Part shown: positions 12,822 through 23,989 of the stretch, piece by piece
Layout: the number at the start of each line of letters is the position of its first letter
How positions within the stretch are numbered: position 1 is the first letter of the stretch
Assembly (NCBI GenBank): GCA_021234155.1
Contig: JAJEKV010000044.1
Location: 11,167,764-11,231,763, forward strand
DNA length: 64,000 nt
Direction of reading: 5' to 3'
Source of the DNA: Isoetes taiwanensis
Taxonomy: Eukaryota; Streptophyta; Lycopodiopsida; Isoetales; Isoetaceae
Program-made: the position numbers and the translations under genes
Notes under the pieces: model-generated
What the model was told of the DNA's origin: nothing
Seen by the model: only the letters and a program-made list of their open reading frames with translations
Databases searched by the model: none

Positions 12822-13968
12822 TAATGGTTGCCATGCATTACCCTACTCAACGTATTGTCGTGCAGCCTCCACTCCTCGACTGTCGACATGCAGGCTACAC
12901 CTAACCTTGTACATATCATCTGGTGACATATGTGTGACATGGTAGTATGATATATGTATTCATAGCGTACATTGCGCCTGAACATCATATTGCTTGTATG
13001 AGCTTTAATCTTCTTTAACTTCCCTAGTATAACTGCCACTTTACATATTTGAAGAGTCAATCTCTTCTTGAGGGGCAGAGCTGAATCTTTTGTGTCCCAC
13101 TGTCTAAACATTCCACTTTCACACACTCAAGTTTATGAACCTCTTAAGTATATGTGCGCCATATATCTAATTGGATGCTTTCACTATGGCATGACGTAAA
13201 ACTTGCTTCTCCTCATCCTCCACATAGACAGTCTCTCATGCTACTGGCATTGGGGAATGTATATGTGTTTCTCTGGCATATACCCAATGCCTTGGTGCAA
13301 ATCGAACAGTCAGACTGAGCATGTGCATTTGCATCCAATGTGTTATTTTCTTCTCGTGTTGTTGAATGCATGTCTGTACAACTCAACTTGTTCGTGCTTA
13401 TTGCAACAGCAAGTACTTTCACCATGGAGTCTCCATATGCAAACAGGTATTCTGAGACGAGCTTTGATAGTTGGAATTTTGTCCACAACCCTAAAAAAAA
13501 CTCAACCTACACAATACAATAATAACCAACCATGATTTAGTAAATCCAAGAGCATCAAGAAGAATGAGAAGAATGACTTATGGGGGAGGTTTGAAGGTAC
13601 TAGATTGGAGTTGTTCTTTTCCTGGCATCCTTGAACTTGGGCGAAACCTCTTTGTTCCAAAGCCAAAACTCTTGAACCAAATGTCTATGGCTTAAATGGC
13701 TATCCACTCCCAGTTTTTCCACAATGTAACTCTGTAGTTTTGCCACGCAATGTCCAGTGTCTGATGGAATATCACGGGCCGTGATACCGTCTGCTAGAAT
13801 CACCATAACACAATTATACACGAGCTAATCATTACAAAGTTACTCTTATTTTGCTTTGAAATTGAGGGATATGAAGTTATGAACCCAAAAATTCATTTAC
13901 AAAGCTAATCATTACCTTTATTAGAAGGTCCCCCCGGATACGTGGAACCCATTACTTACACTCTAGCG
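12822..13968. other. Spacer upstream of the GT34-like gene
   Basis: A minus-strand frame at 13609-13821 reads like protein (DIPSDTGHCVAKLQSYIVEK and EFWLWNKEVSPKF) and could be a short exon or relic on the opposite strand, but it has no recognised domain. The rest is spacer and must hold the 5' region of the GT34-like gene. Confidence 0.3.
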
Positions 13969-15801
13969 ATGGGATCAGAAGCGAGAATGATCCGTCTCAG
14001 ATCTATGAAACGGCAGCAGCCCGATGAGCATCGGCTCTATTTTGAGGAACCAGAAAAGAAGAACTTCTTCGAGCCTAAAAAACGCAGTTTTAAGCTTTAT
14101 CTCTGGCGGTTTTTCATGGTTGCAGCTGCAATTATGATCATTTCAATACCTCTGATCTATGCAATAGAATATTTTTTCAGCAAGGCGAATGTCTTAGGAC
14201 GAAAATGCATGGAACCCATATTTCCAGACAGACGATTTAGATTTGCAATGGTGAGCTGCTCGGATGGCTCTACTACAATTCCACATAGACCCTTTAATGG
14301 GATTATGGAGCTCGTCCTTCCCAATAAGAGGATTTATGCAAGGCAGCATGGCTACGATTTTTTTGATGCTAGCGAAGTTGTGGACAAACATCGCCCCCCT
14401 AGTTGGAGTAAGATCCTAGCAGTTCGCAAATATCTTGCTGAGTATGATTGGGTCTTCTGGAATGATGCGGTAGAGTTTTTTCATTTTTCATCTGTTTCAG
14501 TTTGTTTGGCAAGTTGTAGTTTCCTTGTAGATTTAAATAGCAGAGCCTATTCTATTTTGCCTTCTTGCTGTTGGAGTTTATTTCTTTATGCTTTGTAGAT
14601 TATGTCATGCATTTTTTCTCCGTTTTCTAAGTAATATATTCATTGTGCAGGACTCACTTATCACAAACCCCGAGATTACCTTGGTAAAGAAATTCAATTC
14701 ATGTGTAATTCTACCTCATACTATCTGATCTATGGGAAGCTTTTATGCAGGATAGTGTGGTGGTTTCATTAGTTGGGGACATTGAATTTGAAAAAATGCC
14801 TGATTTTATTCTCACTAAAGATGTCACAGGGGTGAATGCTGGTAAGTTAACTTTTGCTATTTATTACTCCAATTCTTTTCCAGTGGTACTGAGAAGTGTC
14901 ATGCTCCTCCCTGATTATTTAGGCTAAGCATTACATAGCTGGCAGGGGAAGGTTTTTTCTTGATTCAAAACATTTAGAAAAGCATCATCTTTATGGCACA
15001 TTCTTTTCTGCTTATTAGTAATTGCTTTGTTTGTCATATCTTCTTCTCTTGACATACCAAATAAAGTGATCAGGTTAACATCGTCATTTCAACATCTCTA
15101 ATGATGCTTGCTTGCAGGAATGTTTTTTTTCCGCAACTCTCCATGGAGTCATCAGTTCTTAGATCTTTGGTGGAATCAAACTGAATTTATAAAGCCTTTT
15201 GGTGAGACAAAGAGTGGTGATAACGATGCTTTGAAATACCTTATAGAAAACATGTCTGTGGAAGAAAAAAAGCATGTCCACATAGCTCAAATGCAGTGCT
15301 CTTTTAATTCGTATCTTTGGAGGCCTACATGGAAAAGCATGTATCGCCTTATACTTCTTGGGAGAACTGTCTGGAGAGGTATTTTGATTAATCTATTTTT
15401 ACATTTGAACTTTATGTTCTGCTGCATGAAGTCTTATTAGCATTAATGGAACGAGTAAAATTTAGATCATTCTGGTGTGTCCCACCCATGGAACAATGTC
15501 TCCCTTAAATGGTTGCGCTACACATTGAATGGTTTAGATCATTCATTCTGGTGTGTCTCATCCAGCAATGTTTCCTTCAAATGGTTGAGCTACATATTGA
15601 ATGGCTTTTCCTTCAAGACAAGGGACTGTCTTCCTGGCTGGAAACACATAAGGGCATAACGTGTTAATTGTTTTTCTTAATGATCTCTTTTTTATTTATA
15701 TGTCCACAGGGGCTTATGCCGAAGGGGATTTTCTAGTTCATTTAGCAGGAATAGATGATAAGAGAAGGTGGATCAAACAATTTCTAGAAATGGAGAACTA
15801 A
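13969..15801 (+). CDS. GT34-like Golgi glycosyltransferase (galactosyl/xylosyltransferase family), five exons
   Basis: The exons are 13969-14469, 14651-14683, 14751-14841, 15118-15378 and 15710-15801. All four introns are GT-AG with matching phase, giving 325 residues. The protein starts with a short cytosolic tail, has one membrane segment at about residues 44-66 (type II topology) and then a luminal catalytic domain. Diagnostic features are RQHGYDF, SWSKILAVRKYL, the metal/nucleotide-sugar motif DAD at residues 166-168 (created only by joining exons 1 and 2), VNAGMFFFRNS and HLAGIDDKRRW near the C-terminus, as in GMA12/MNN10-type GT34 enzymes. The acceptor sugar cannot be told from sequence. 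It is shorter than flowering-plant xyloglucan xylosyltransferases. The start was placed at the first ATG; an upstream in-frame GTG at 13942 is disregarded. Intron 4 carries a 72-bp tandem duplication. Confidence 0.85.
15461..15604. repeat. 72-bp tandem duplication inside intron 4 of the GT34-like gene
   Basis: Two 72-bp units, 15461-15532 and 15533-15604, both begin TTTAGATCATTC and end CATTGAATGG or ATTGAATGG, with scattered differences. The duplication is intronic and does not alter the coding frame. Confidence 0.8.
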
Positions 15802-16305
15802 TGAGCAGTTTCACAGGAGTAGACTTGCTAAATTGAAGCCCAGTTCTTGAACAGCAGGGCAGGACTTGTCAATTATAGAGCAACTAAGCTTCTATTGGAA
15901 GCGGCTTTGTACAACTGGATATTAAATGATTTAAATTCAAATACAGGATTGGGATTGGTTGGTTGCGTGTCTAATTTTGGCAACTGATGGAGCTATTTGA
16001 AGATATCTGCTTACAGAGGAGTGTAAGGATACTGTTTTCAGATAGAACGATGCTTAATATCGTTATATGCATGAAGGACATAAGCAATAAAGTTTGCCTT
16101 CAGATGCAAAAGAGATTTGTGGATGTTTGTAACCTCAAGCAAAAACTCACTTTCATTGATGTGAAACTTTCCAGTGGTGATTTATTTTCCTTTAGAGACA
16201 TTGCCTTTTTAAGGCTCTTCCAAAGTTTTCTTGAAGATTGGCCTCCATTTCTGCCTCGATAACCAACGTTTCAGGAAAGTTACAATGATTGCTCTTTTGC
16301 GAGAG
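15802..16305 (+). other. Probable 3' untranslated region of the GT34-like gene and spacer
   Basis: The sequence follows the stop codon of the GT34-like gene. An open frame at 15987-16262 has no recognisable motif and is most simply untranslated sequence. Confidence 0.35.
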
Positions 16306-16519
16306 AGCACAAATAAAAGAGGAGTTAATTGAGCTAGGGGTGTTACTAAACAAATTACAAGCACAAATAAAAGAGGAGTTGATTGAGCTAGGGGTGTTAC
16401 GAAACAAATTAATTCAAGCTAACTTATATGTGTTGGAGAATAAACCATTAAACCACATGAATGTGCTGCAAACTGATGATCCTGAAACCCAAGTTGTAGC
16501 TTTCGTTTATTTTGCATGA
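16289..16519 (+). CDS. Unidentified short frame built on a 54-bp tandem repeat
   Basis: Two 54-bp units start at 16306 and 16360. Since 54 is a multiple of three, the frame reads an 18-residue helical unit twice (AQIKEELIELGVL...NKL), followed by QANLYVLENKPLNHMNVLQ. The repeat unit looks like a coiled-coil heptad piece. The frame lacks an ATG at its listed start and has no neighbour on the same strand other than the GT34-like gene about 500 bp upstream. It could be a gene relic or chance; no function is assigned. Confidence 0.25.
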   Translation: MLFCERAQIKEELIELGVLLNKLQAQIKEELIELGVLRNKLIQANLYVLENKPLNHMNVLQTDDPETQVVAFVYFA

Positions 16520-16654
16520 ATTATTACATAAAGGCAGCACAGAAGTGAGAATCATGTTGTTGAGCTTCTCATCGGGCAAAAAAATCTCAAGAACCTGAAG
16601 CCAATTATTTATTTATGTGTCTAGCTCACGTAGGGCCTTGCGAGTGCGAGACCA

Positions 16655-16955
16655 TGGAGCCTGAAAACTTTTTACAATTTCACCAGTAGAGAGCGGTGTG
16701 CGCTCTCATGTATAAGCTCAAATGCATAGGTGATAGCGCTAATAGTGAATGAAAATCAGCCACCTGGATGTTAAACTTTTCCCTGATATGATGATACGCC
16801 GAGCATTGTCTAAACGTATGGTACTCATCCTCGATTTGACTTTCTTCGCATACCTTGCAAATCCAATCTTCGACGGGGAATTTAAACCACTGGCCAGTCT
16901 CAATTGCAAGTCTATGTGAGCCTGTTCTGAACCTGGCAATGACGCAATGACCTGT
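16655..16955 (-). pseudogene. C-terminal fragment of a non-LTR retrotransposon ORF2
   Basis: On the minus strand one frame reads HCVIARFRTGSHRLAIETG, then a zinc-binding CKVCEESQIEDEYHTFRQC pattern (C-x2-C-x7-H-x4-C) followed by SAYHHIREKFNI. This is the region following reverse transcriptase in plant non-LTR elements. It parallels the same region of the element at about 36200-36400, where the equivalent is CQRCHVGAVEDECHTLQSC, but the two are clearly different families. No reverse transcriptase core was seen adjacent, so this is a short relic. Confidence 0.7.
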
Positions 16956-18318
16956 TTATATCCCGCGGAATATCTGCATTCAAATAGGCTTGGCTCCCAT
17001 ACTCAAATTGGTGATTCACATTTGCCCTGTAATACAGCATCTTTTTTCCTGGATCTTCCCATTAGAAGATGCGTAAATTTCTTTTACCAAATTTTTATGT
17101 CATACCATCGGCAAGGGCAATCTTCTTTTTTTTGTTTCCTTTTTAAATTACTATACCATTCTACATAATACAACCATTTAGAAAGATGCATTTTTTCTCT
17201 CTTCAAAGGCTCCGATGCATTTTCCCATGGCCTTCTTCAGCCATTTCCTGTCAAATTTGGATTAGTGGGTCAATTGAAAGAGGCAAGAGGCAAGCCTTGG
17301 ATTAGTGGATTGATTGATATGCTAGTGGATATTGCGAATGAAAGGCCGTGATTTGTGAAGATGTTTTTGGACGCCCAAGATTGATTTTGTCATGGAAGGC
17401 CAAGATTAGTGGAAACTTTTTTGGATGCCCAGGATTGATGTTTCTCGTACATTGGATCCATCCTACTCTGACATACATCATGCATTAAATAATTTCCTCC
17501 TTTCACCTCTACTAAACAACTTTTACACCTATCAGCACATCTCCACATGCATGAACATCGACACATGTTCAATAAACCAAATAACTTGTCTCAGTGCGGT
17601 AGCACAGCACCTGATTCTAAGATGTATGTTATTTCAAATAAATGCATAAAGTATGTTGAATTTCACCCACATGAAGGTAAGGTTTTCAATTGAAATCGAT
17701 ATTAGAGAATGAACAAACTTGCTTGAAGCTTGCTAGTAAGAAACTCACCTTAGATGTTACGAAGATACCACATTTGCAAGAGTTGAATGAGCCTAGAATA
17801 ACATAGGACATTGCTCCAATGGAAAGCAATAACTTGGAACTTTTGACGAACTTCAATTCATCTGCATCTTTAGTGCTTCTGCACCCTTCTTGGAGTTAGT
17901 AAGATATGTCATGAAACTTCAGCTGGTTGTTAGTCCCAATACTGCCTGCGCCTAAAACCACTGCTGCACCACCATTTAGTATGAAACCTTATCTGGTTGC
18001 CTTACTTAGGCTACCACCTTTAAGATTGAAGATACCTCCATCTGCATGCCAAAATGTTGAATTACTTGCTAGAACTTACGATATTGTTGAATGAAAATGC
18101 AGAACTGAATGCAGCCTTACTTGTGGTGTGAGTTGCATTCTTTTCCCAGCCTAGGCCTGGCAAACTCCATTGGATGAGATCCAGAGGGCTTGCATAAAAA
18201 GGTCCTGACTTTTGCCTTCATCTTCTGAATCCACCTATTGGCTGTCAAGAACTTGTTCTGTACTTCCGATGTTCAAAAATCCCAACAATAACACGTGTAG
18301 ATTGATGTAGATGTGTGC
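16956..18318. other. Spacer downstream of the PPR gene
   Basis: No gene is supported. The part next to 18319 should contain the PPR gene's 3' untranslated region. Around 17270-17420 short phrases such as GGCAAG and GATTAGTGG recur but do not form a regular array. Confidence 0.4.
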
Positions 18319-21300
18319 TCAAAAGTAGTCACCACAAGAGCATTCACCCTCTTTGAAGATGTGAATCCGATATGCATCCCGTATTATGATTTCCCGCCTT
18401 TCAATTCTAGATATAATTTTGCTGGCACTATGACAATCTATGCACACACGGATATTCTTTGTGATCCTAATAGTTCTACCCTTTGGCAGACTCATGACTC
18501 CAAAACCTATAGCAAGTTTCTCGCAATGCCCACATAAGGCATCCTCCATGTCCCTTGGTGATATTTTTGGGGTTCTCACTAATATAAGTTGTGGAATATA
18601 TCCTTCCTCTTTCATCCGGTTATTTAGCATTTTCAGCGTCGCATGTATTTCAGCAGTTTGTGGATGGGTCTTTCCCCCCACTACAAATTCATGGATCTTC
18701 TGATTAAGCTCAATCCAGGCCTTTGCAGGCTTTTTCCATGCTCCCGAACGTTTTCGCAACTCTTCTATTCCACCAGCTTCATTCCACATTTGAGCATTGG
18801 CATAAATGTCTGACATAAGCACATAGCTAGCAGCATTGTGCATATCTAACCTTCTAATCTCATTAAAACATCGTCTCCCTAGATCCAAGTTGCCATAAGT
18901 CCTGCAAGAAGTAAGTAAAGACAACCAACCAATTATATTGGGCCGAGCTTGAAGTAATTCTTCTGCCTCATTCAAGCACCCTGCACGCCCAAGAAGATCA
19001 GTCATGCAGTTCCAATGGTATACATTTGGCTCTACATCATGATCTGCTCTCATAGACCTAAAATACTTACAGCCATCATTCACTGAGCCTACATGACTAC
19101 ATGCAGCAATAACACTATTAAAAGTCATATCATTTGGCCTGACACCCTTCTTGTTCATATCTTCTAGGCATTTTTTAGCAAGCCCAATATTGCCATATTG
19201 AGCATATCCTGCTATCATTGCACCCCAAGACACTATGTCTTGATTTTGTAATCTGTCAAACACTTTATGTGCTTCATTTAAATCTCCACATTTTGCATAC
19301 ATATCAATAAGACTGTTTGCAAGAACAATATCCAGCTCAATATCACTTTGATTAATCTGATCATGAATCCTACTACCTTTCTCCACTGCTCCCATTGTAG
19401 TACATGCCCTCAAGGCAGTCAAGAATATAACTTTATCTGCCTTTATGCCATTTTCTTGCATTTCTTCGATCAGCTCCAGAGCAAGAATGCCATGCCCATG
19501 CTGAGCATAGCCTGTAATAAGAGCTCCCCATGTAACAACATTCCTATTTGGCAGCTTATCAAACGTTTTGCGTGCTTCTTGCAGCCATCCGCATTTAGCA
19601 TACATGTGTACAAGTGTGCTTCCAACAATAATATCTGTCTCAAGACCGACTTCAATGATGTTATCATGCATCATCTTCCCTTGGTGAATCGCTCCAATTC
19701 TGCCACATGCCTTCAAGCTGCTCAAAAAGGTAAACTTGTCTGCTTTTATTCCATCATACAGCATTCTGTGGAAAAGCTGTAGAGCAAGAACATTGTGACC
19801 ATACTTCACATGCCCATCAATAATTGTATTCCATGATATGAGCTCTCTGTTTCCAAAGTGATCAAAGAGATGGTGTGCTTCCTCTATGCTCCCACATCTG
19901 ACATACATATCCAGAAGGGCATTTCCAAGACAAGCTTCACACCCAAGCTCTCTTATTATGATCTCATTGTGCATCAACCTTCCAAGTTCCAGGTTTCCTA
20001 TGTTTGCACATGCTCTTAAGATGCTTAGAAAGGTGCCTTTGTTTGGGTACATGCCGTTGTTTTGCATATCATTGAAAAGTTCCAATGCAGTAAAGCTATA
20101 ACCACTCTGACAATATTCCGTTATCATCACACACCAGGATGATACATCTTTCCCTGGCAAATTATCAAAGATATTTTGTGCCACGTTTAGGCTACCGCAT
20201 TTGGCATACATTTCAACAAGGGCCCCCCCAGCACCATCTAATTGAGGAGCACGGTTTATGATCTCGCTATGTATCAGCCTACCACATTGTAGAGCATTAA
20301 GGTTGGCACACACTTTTAGAATGCTCAATAGTATGACCCTGTCAGGGTGCACATGGTTTTGACGCATTTCCTTGAAAAGTTCCAGGGCAAGAAAACTATG
20401 CCCATGTTGGGCATATCCTGCAACCATTAAACCCCAGGTTATGACATCTCTTTTCTCTAGTTGATCAAATGTGACCTGCGCATCATTAAAACCTTTGCAC
20501 TTGATGTACATATCAATGACAGCATTTCCAAGAACAGCATCAAAGTTCATCTTCTGTCTAATTATGCGCTCATGTATCAGTCTACCCTGCCCTAAATCTT
20601 CTGTGCTCCCACAAGCTTTTAAAGCACATAGGAACGTGGCTGCATCTGGTTTTACCTTTTCTTGTTGCATGTTATTAAATAGTTCCAAGGCTGAAAGAGC
20701 ATGTCCATGTTGGGAATATCCTGAAATAATTGCACCCCATGCTATCAAATCTCTGCCTTGCAGTTTATCAAAAACATTCCGTCCTTCCTCCAAAGCTCCA
20801 CATTTTGCATACATATCGATCAAAGTGCTGCCAATAGCAATATCTAGACCAATCCCAGTTTGAAATACTTCTTCGTGTATAAGTTTACCCATTCTGAGAT
20901 CTGCTATGTTTGCACATGCTTTCAGTGCAGCAGTGTAAACATATTCATTACTCTTCGTTCCCGACAACTGCATTTTCTCATACAATTCAAGTGCCTTCTG
21001 ACTACATCCAAGCTTGGCATTTGCCACAATAATTGCATTCCATGTATATATGCTGGGTGCTGATATTTTATGAAAACCCTGGTTTACTTCAGGCAAGCTA
21101 CCATGAGAAGCAAAATGTCGTAAAAGGTGATCTCCTAATATGGCAATTGAATCTAGCCCACTGAGAACCATAAGACACTGCACTTTCCTGCTTCCTTCAG
21201 CATCTTTGTTTTTAACACATTCCTGTAGGAGTAGGTATGCCACATCTCTAGAAATGGGAACCTCGGTAGTGTTTGCCATTTGAAATGCTTCTTTTGATCC

Positions 21301-21354
21301 GCCATTTTTGCATACCTTTTCAATCTTCTCCTCATATGCCAAGAACCCTGCCAT
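18319..21354 (-). CDS. PLS-class pentatricopeptide repeat protein with DYW deaminase domain
   Basis: This single uninterrupted frame gives 1011 residues, starting at ATG 21354. Residues 102 to about 740 form seven P-L-S triplets of about 101 residues with the signature MYAKCG; E and E+ motifs follow. The DYW domain is at about 874-1011, with a degenerate PG box (AKAWIELNQKIHEF). The deaminase zinc signature is kept: HCE at 943-945 and CIDC at 971-974. The C-terminal CSC is at 1005-1007, and the last three residues are DYF instead of DYW. Such proteins bind a specific site on organelle RNA and edit cytidine to uridine. The first residues lack an obvious targeting peptide by eye, so the organelle is not assigned. 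Four of seven P motifs carry Gly at the base-selecting fifth position. There are no frameshifts or stops, so it is probably functional. Confidence 0.95.
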   Translation of the reverse strand: MAGFLAYEEKIEKVCKNGGSKEAFQMANTTEVPISRDVAYLLLQECVKNKDAEGSRKVQCLMVLSGLDSIAILGDHLLRHFASHGSLPEVNQGFHKISAPSIYTWNAIIVANAKLGCSQKALELYEKMQLSGTKSNEYVYTAALKACANIADLRMGKLIHEEVFQTGIGLDIAIGSTLIDMYAKCGALEEGRNVFDKLQGRDLIAWGAIISGYSQHGHALSALELFNNMQQEKVKPDAATFLCALKACGSTEDLGQGRLIHERIIRQKMNFDAVLGNAVIDMYIKCKGFNDAQVTFDQLEKRDVITWGLMVAGYAQHGHSFLALELFKEMRQNHVHPDRVILLSILKVCANLNALQCGRLIHSEIINRAPQLDGAGGALVEMYAKCGSLNVAQNIFDNLPGKDVSSWCVMITEYCQSGYSFTALELFNDMQNNGMYPNKGTFLSILRACANIGNLELGRLMHNEIIIRELGCEACLGNALLDMYVRCGSIEEAHHLFDHFGNRELISWNTIIDGHVKYGHNVLALQLFHRMLYDGIKADKFTFLSSLKACGRIGAIHQGKMMHDNIIEVGLETDIIVGSTLVHMYAKCGWLQEARKTFDKLPNRNVVTWGALITGYAQHGHGILALELIEEMQENGIKADKVIFLTALRACTTMGAVEKGSRIHDQINQSDIELDIVLANSLIDMYAKCGDLNEAHKVFDRLQNQDIVSWGAMIAGYAQYGNIGLAKKCLEDMNKKGVRPNDMTFNSVIAACSHVGSVNDGCKYFRSMRADHDVEPNVYHWNCMTDLLGRAGCLNEAEELLQARPNIIGWLSLLTSCRTYGNLDLGRRCFNEIRRLDMHNAASYVLMSDIYANAQMWNEAGGIEELRKRSGAWKKPAKAWIELNQKIHEFVVGGKTHPQTAEIHATLKMLNNRMKEEGYIPQLILVRTPKISPRDMEDALCGHCEKLAIGFGVMSLPKGRTIRITKNIRVCIDCHSASKIISRIERREIIIRDAYRIHIFKEGECSCGDYF

Positions 21355-22305
21355 CCTGAACGTTCACCAATAACATCCAGGATATTGTATTCAAAACTAA
21401 AAAAGAAAAAGAAAAATTGACGTTTTACTCCAAGGCGTGGAATGCACCTGATCGAGATCCAGAAATCGCGGAGACCAACTATCTGATGCAAAATCTGTAA
21501 ACGTTCTGATAAGAAAAAACCCACATTCTACACTAAGAGAAAGAAGGAGAAAGACTTGCCTTTTGACATGGGTGAACGGAAATGCCAGTCATAAAAGCAA
21601 TATTCGACGGACCCCAATCCCTCCATAGACATAGACCACGCAGTTCCAATCCAAAATTGCAGCTTTCATGACTATGAAACATGCAGGCACCTGAATTTTT
21701 GGCAAGCTAAGAGCTGTGCTACCCATTTTTGTAAGTAGTTGTCCCGAACCATTCTGCATTACTAAAGCTGTAGGCAGCCTGCGTAAGGTGAAGTCTGGCT
21801 GATGATCTGTATTTTGGTAGTATATGTATTTAGCAATGCCATTAATGGTATATCGACCTTTGAAGCCTTTAGTTCCATATATGAACTCGACCAATTTACT
21901 GAATCATACCAATGGAATGTGCAAAAGATGCCAAATTGTTTATTCTCCAAGTATGCCATTTGTAATATCCTCATAAATATTCTGTCTAGGGCCATCCCAA
22001 CCGTACACCTCTAGCGTCTGACAGGTCAAATGCTTACGTGGCTCTATAATTTGGGCCTGTGACAACCCTTTTTTTTGGGGTTTTTGGGGTTTTGGGCACG
22101 ACATTGACCTCGGAATAGAATCTACCTAAATAAAACTAAAACTTGTTATTATCTCTTCACAATAGGAAACTACCAAATTGGGCTTCTCTAAATAGCAAGC
22201 ATTTAAAAACTTGTAGCACAAGCTAGCAAAAAACAAGGCGTGCTTTACAGGTCTGTGTGTCCATTTGCTGCATCTGCAAAAGCTCAGAAACCATCTTCCC
22301 CAATT
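21355..22305. other. 5' flank of the PPR gene and spacer
   Basis: The region upstream of the PPR start codon. Open frames here are short and in conflicting phases, with no recognised domain. A promoter is expected but no single element stands out. Confidence 0.4.
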
Positions 22306-22410
22306 CGAACCTGCAATTGATGAGAGAACAGGGGCTGGGGGAGTCGAACCCCCTGCGCCTAGCGCAGCTCCAAGCAGCCCGCTCGTCCTTAAAAGGCAAG
22401 GGCTAATCCC
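22306..22410 (-). repeat. tRNA-like head, possible SINE
   Basis: On the minus strand, 22340-22350 reads GGTTCGACTCC, a perfect RNA polymerase III B-box within a five-pair T-arm (GGGGG TTCGACT CCCCC). About 40 bases upstream the text GGACGAGCGGG resembles the A-box of Leu/Ser-type tRNAs. The acceptor stem has no matching 5' partner and the anticodon arm is weak, so this is not a normal tRNA gene. A tRNA-derived SINE head is the best reading. Confidence 0.4.
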
Positions 22411-22682
22411 ATGCAGCATGCAAATGCAACTAGACACCATTCTCTCCTTATTTTGCATTTTGTTTTTCCTGTTTTCAACCCATTCAAGCAATGTCAATCA
22501 ACCATACATACATGAGCATTTCTTACACAATAAAACAAATGTTTTTTTTTTCATTCCACAAAGGCGATCGATTTCCACGCCTTTTTTTTTAGCTTTTTTT
22601 TGCTTTTCCATATGCAACAGACCAGATATAGAGGGTTAAGAAATAGACAACACAAAGAAACAAAGACACAAGCAGTAAAGCG

Positions 22683-23398
22683 TCACCTAGTTATTGTACA
22701 TGGCTGCATTGTGGCGCCTTCCCATGGCATCAATTCTGCGCAGCTCCCTATCAACAGTGCCCTCGCCAGGTTCATATGAGCACGCATATGCTGCCTCTTC
22801 GCAAGACTAACCTCCACCTCTTCCAACTCCATGTGGGAGACTGCATCCTCAAGAGCAGAGAATAAACGCCCCAATTGCATCTTAAACAGTCGAACTGATG
22901 CTACCACTGATTCTGCAAGAGTATTAATGTTCACAATAGAATAGACCACATCCAAGATTACCTGCACTCACTCCCCATTCGGGGAAAAAACAATAGGAGA
23001 TGGCATAGCATTGTGTATCTCTAACCCATGCATCAACAAGTAACTGCAAACAAATAAATAATGTCAAAACAAATGCAAAATATTTACAAAGATGCTTTGT
23101 ACACCAACTCAACTAACAACTATTGTATAATCTGCAGTGTCCAGAGGAATGTAAGAAGTCCCAAGCTCATCAGACATGGCCTCGGGCCTATATTCATCGT
23201 CTTGCCCCTCAACAAATGACAAACAAACACGGCAATAAAACAAAAAGTACACAAGAAATAGAGAATGATAACATTACACTAAGAAATGCTCTTAATTTAC
23301 TCCAAAGTCACATAAAAATATATTAGAGAACTTACACAATCATAATACGAACAACATAAAGATGGAATATGGGCAAGCTTTACGGTCATGGCAGCCAT
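22683..23398 (-). CDS. Unidentified four-exon gene (about 154 residues)
   Basis: The exons are 23398-23336, 23207-23118, 23043-22962 and 22912-22683. Donors are GTAAGT, GTTAGT and GTAATC; acceptors end in GAG, CAG and CAG. Phases match throughout (0, 0, 1). The start ATG at 23398 lies in ACCATGGCT, a strong initiation context. The product reads MAAMTVKLAHIPSLCCSYYD, then GQDDEYRPEAMSDELG, AWVRDTQCYAISYCFFPEWG and a helical C-terminus (KMQLGRLFSALEDAVSHMEL; KRQHMRAHMNLARAL). The last 25 residues may be out of phase: an alternative frame reads TVDRELRRIDAMGRR to a stop at the same place, so a late frameshift is possible. I do not recognise the family. A weak likeness to the frame at 60335-60784 is described there. 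The exon structure is my reconstruction from splice signals. Confidence 0.5.
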
Positions 23399-23414
23399 GG
23401 TTTGCATCTGGAAC

Positions 23415-23989
23415 CTGTGGAATTCGTACACTTCAATTATGTAGCACTTAGTCAATTGATTCTATACTCTATTATTGTATAACAGGTACACTTATGGTGT
23501 ATAGGTATATCCCAACAGACCTATAAGGTTGTAGCTCCAGAAAATGATGGCACAAATGGTGTGAAGAATAATTTAAGATCCTCGATATCTATCTTTTTCT
23601 GAACAAACTATCTTTCATTTATTTTGAAATTATGTCGGTTCCAAAATCACACCACTTTGGTGCATATTTAGGGCATGTGTTGCTGTGAAGCCTTTTTTGT
23701 AATGTGCAAAATGTGCTAGTAAATGTATCTATTACATTGTCATTTTCACTTTATTAAAAATCCATAGTGATATTTACTGCAGTGATGCAAATAGAAACAA
23801 ATTTATTGAACAATGAAAATTGCTTAAAGTAATACAATATTGTAGGTCTCTTTCATTCAACAATTAGAGAATAGACCTCTTTCTTGCACAATCTTTTTCT
23901 AAATAAGGATCAATGTACGAAGTCTTCTCTTACTGTGTATACTCTAGAACAACGTCAGCCACAATTTGTTTGCAGTAAAACCTCTCATA
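23415..23989. other. Spacer
   Basis: AT-rich sequence with no supported gene between the four-exon gene and HAD copy B. Confidence 0.35.

Noticed and set aside
19348-19782. Plus-strand frames inside the PPR gene
   Set aside because: They are antisense shadows of the repeated PPR motifs.
22306-22410. A functional tRNA gene on the minus strand
   Set aside because: The T-arm is excellent, but the 3' acceptor strand has no complementary 5' strand at the right distance and the anticodon stem is mispaired; kept only as a tRNA-like or SINE head.
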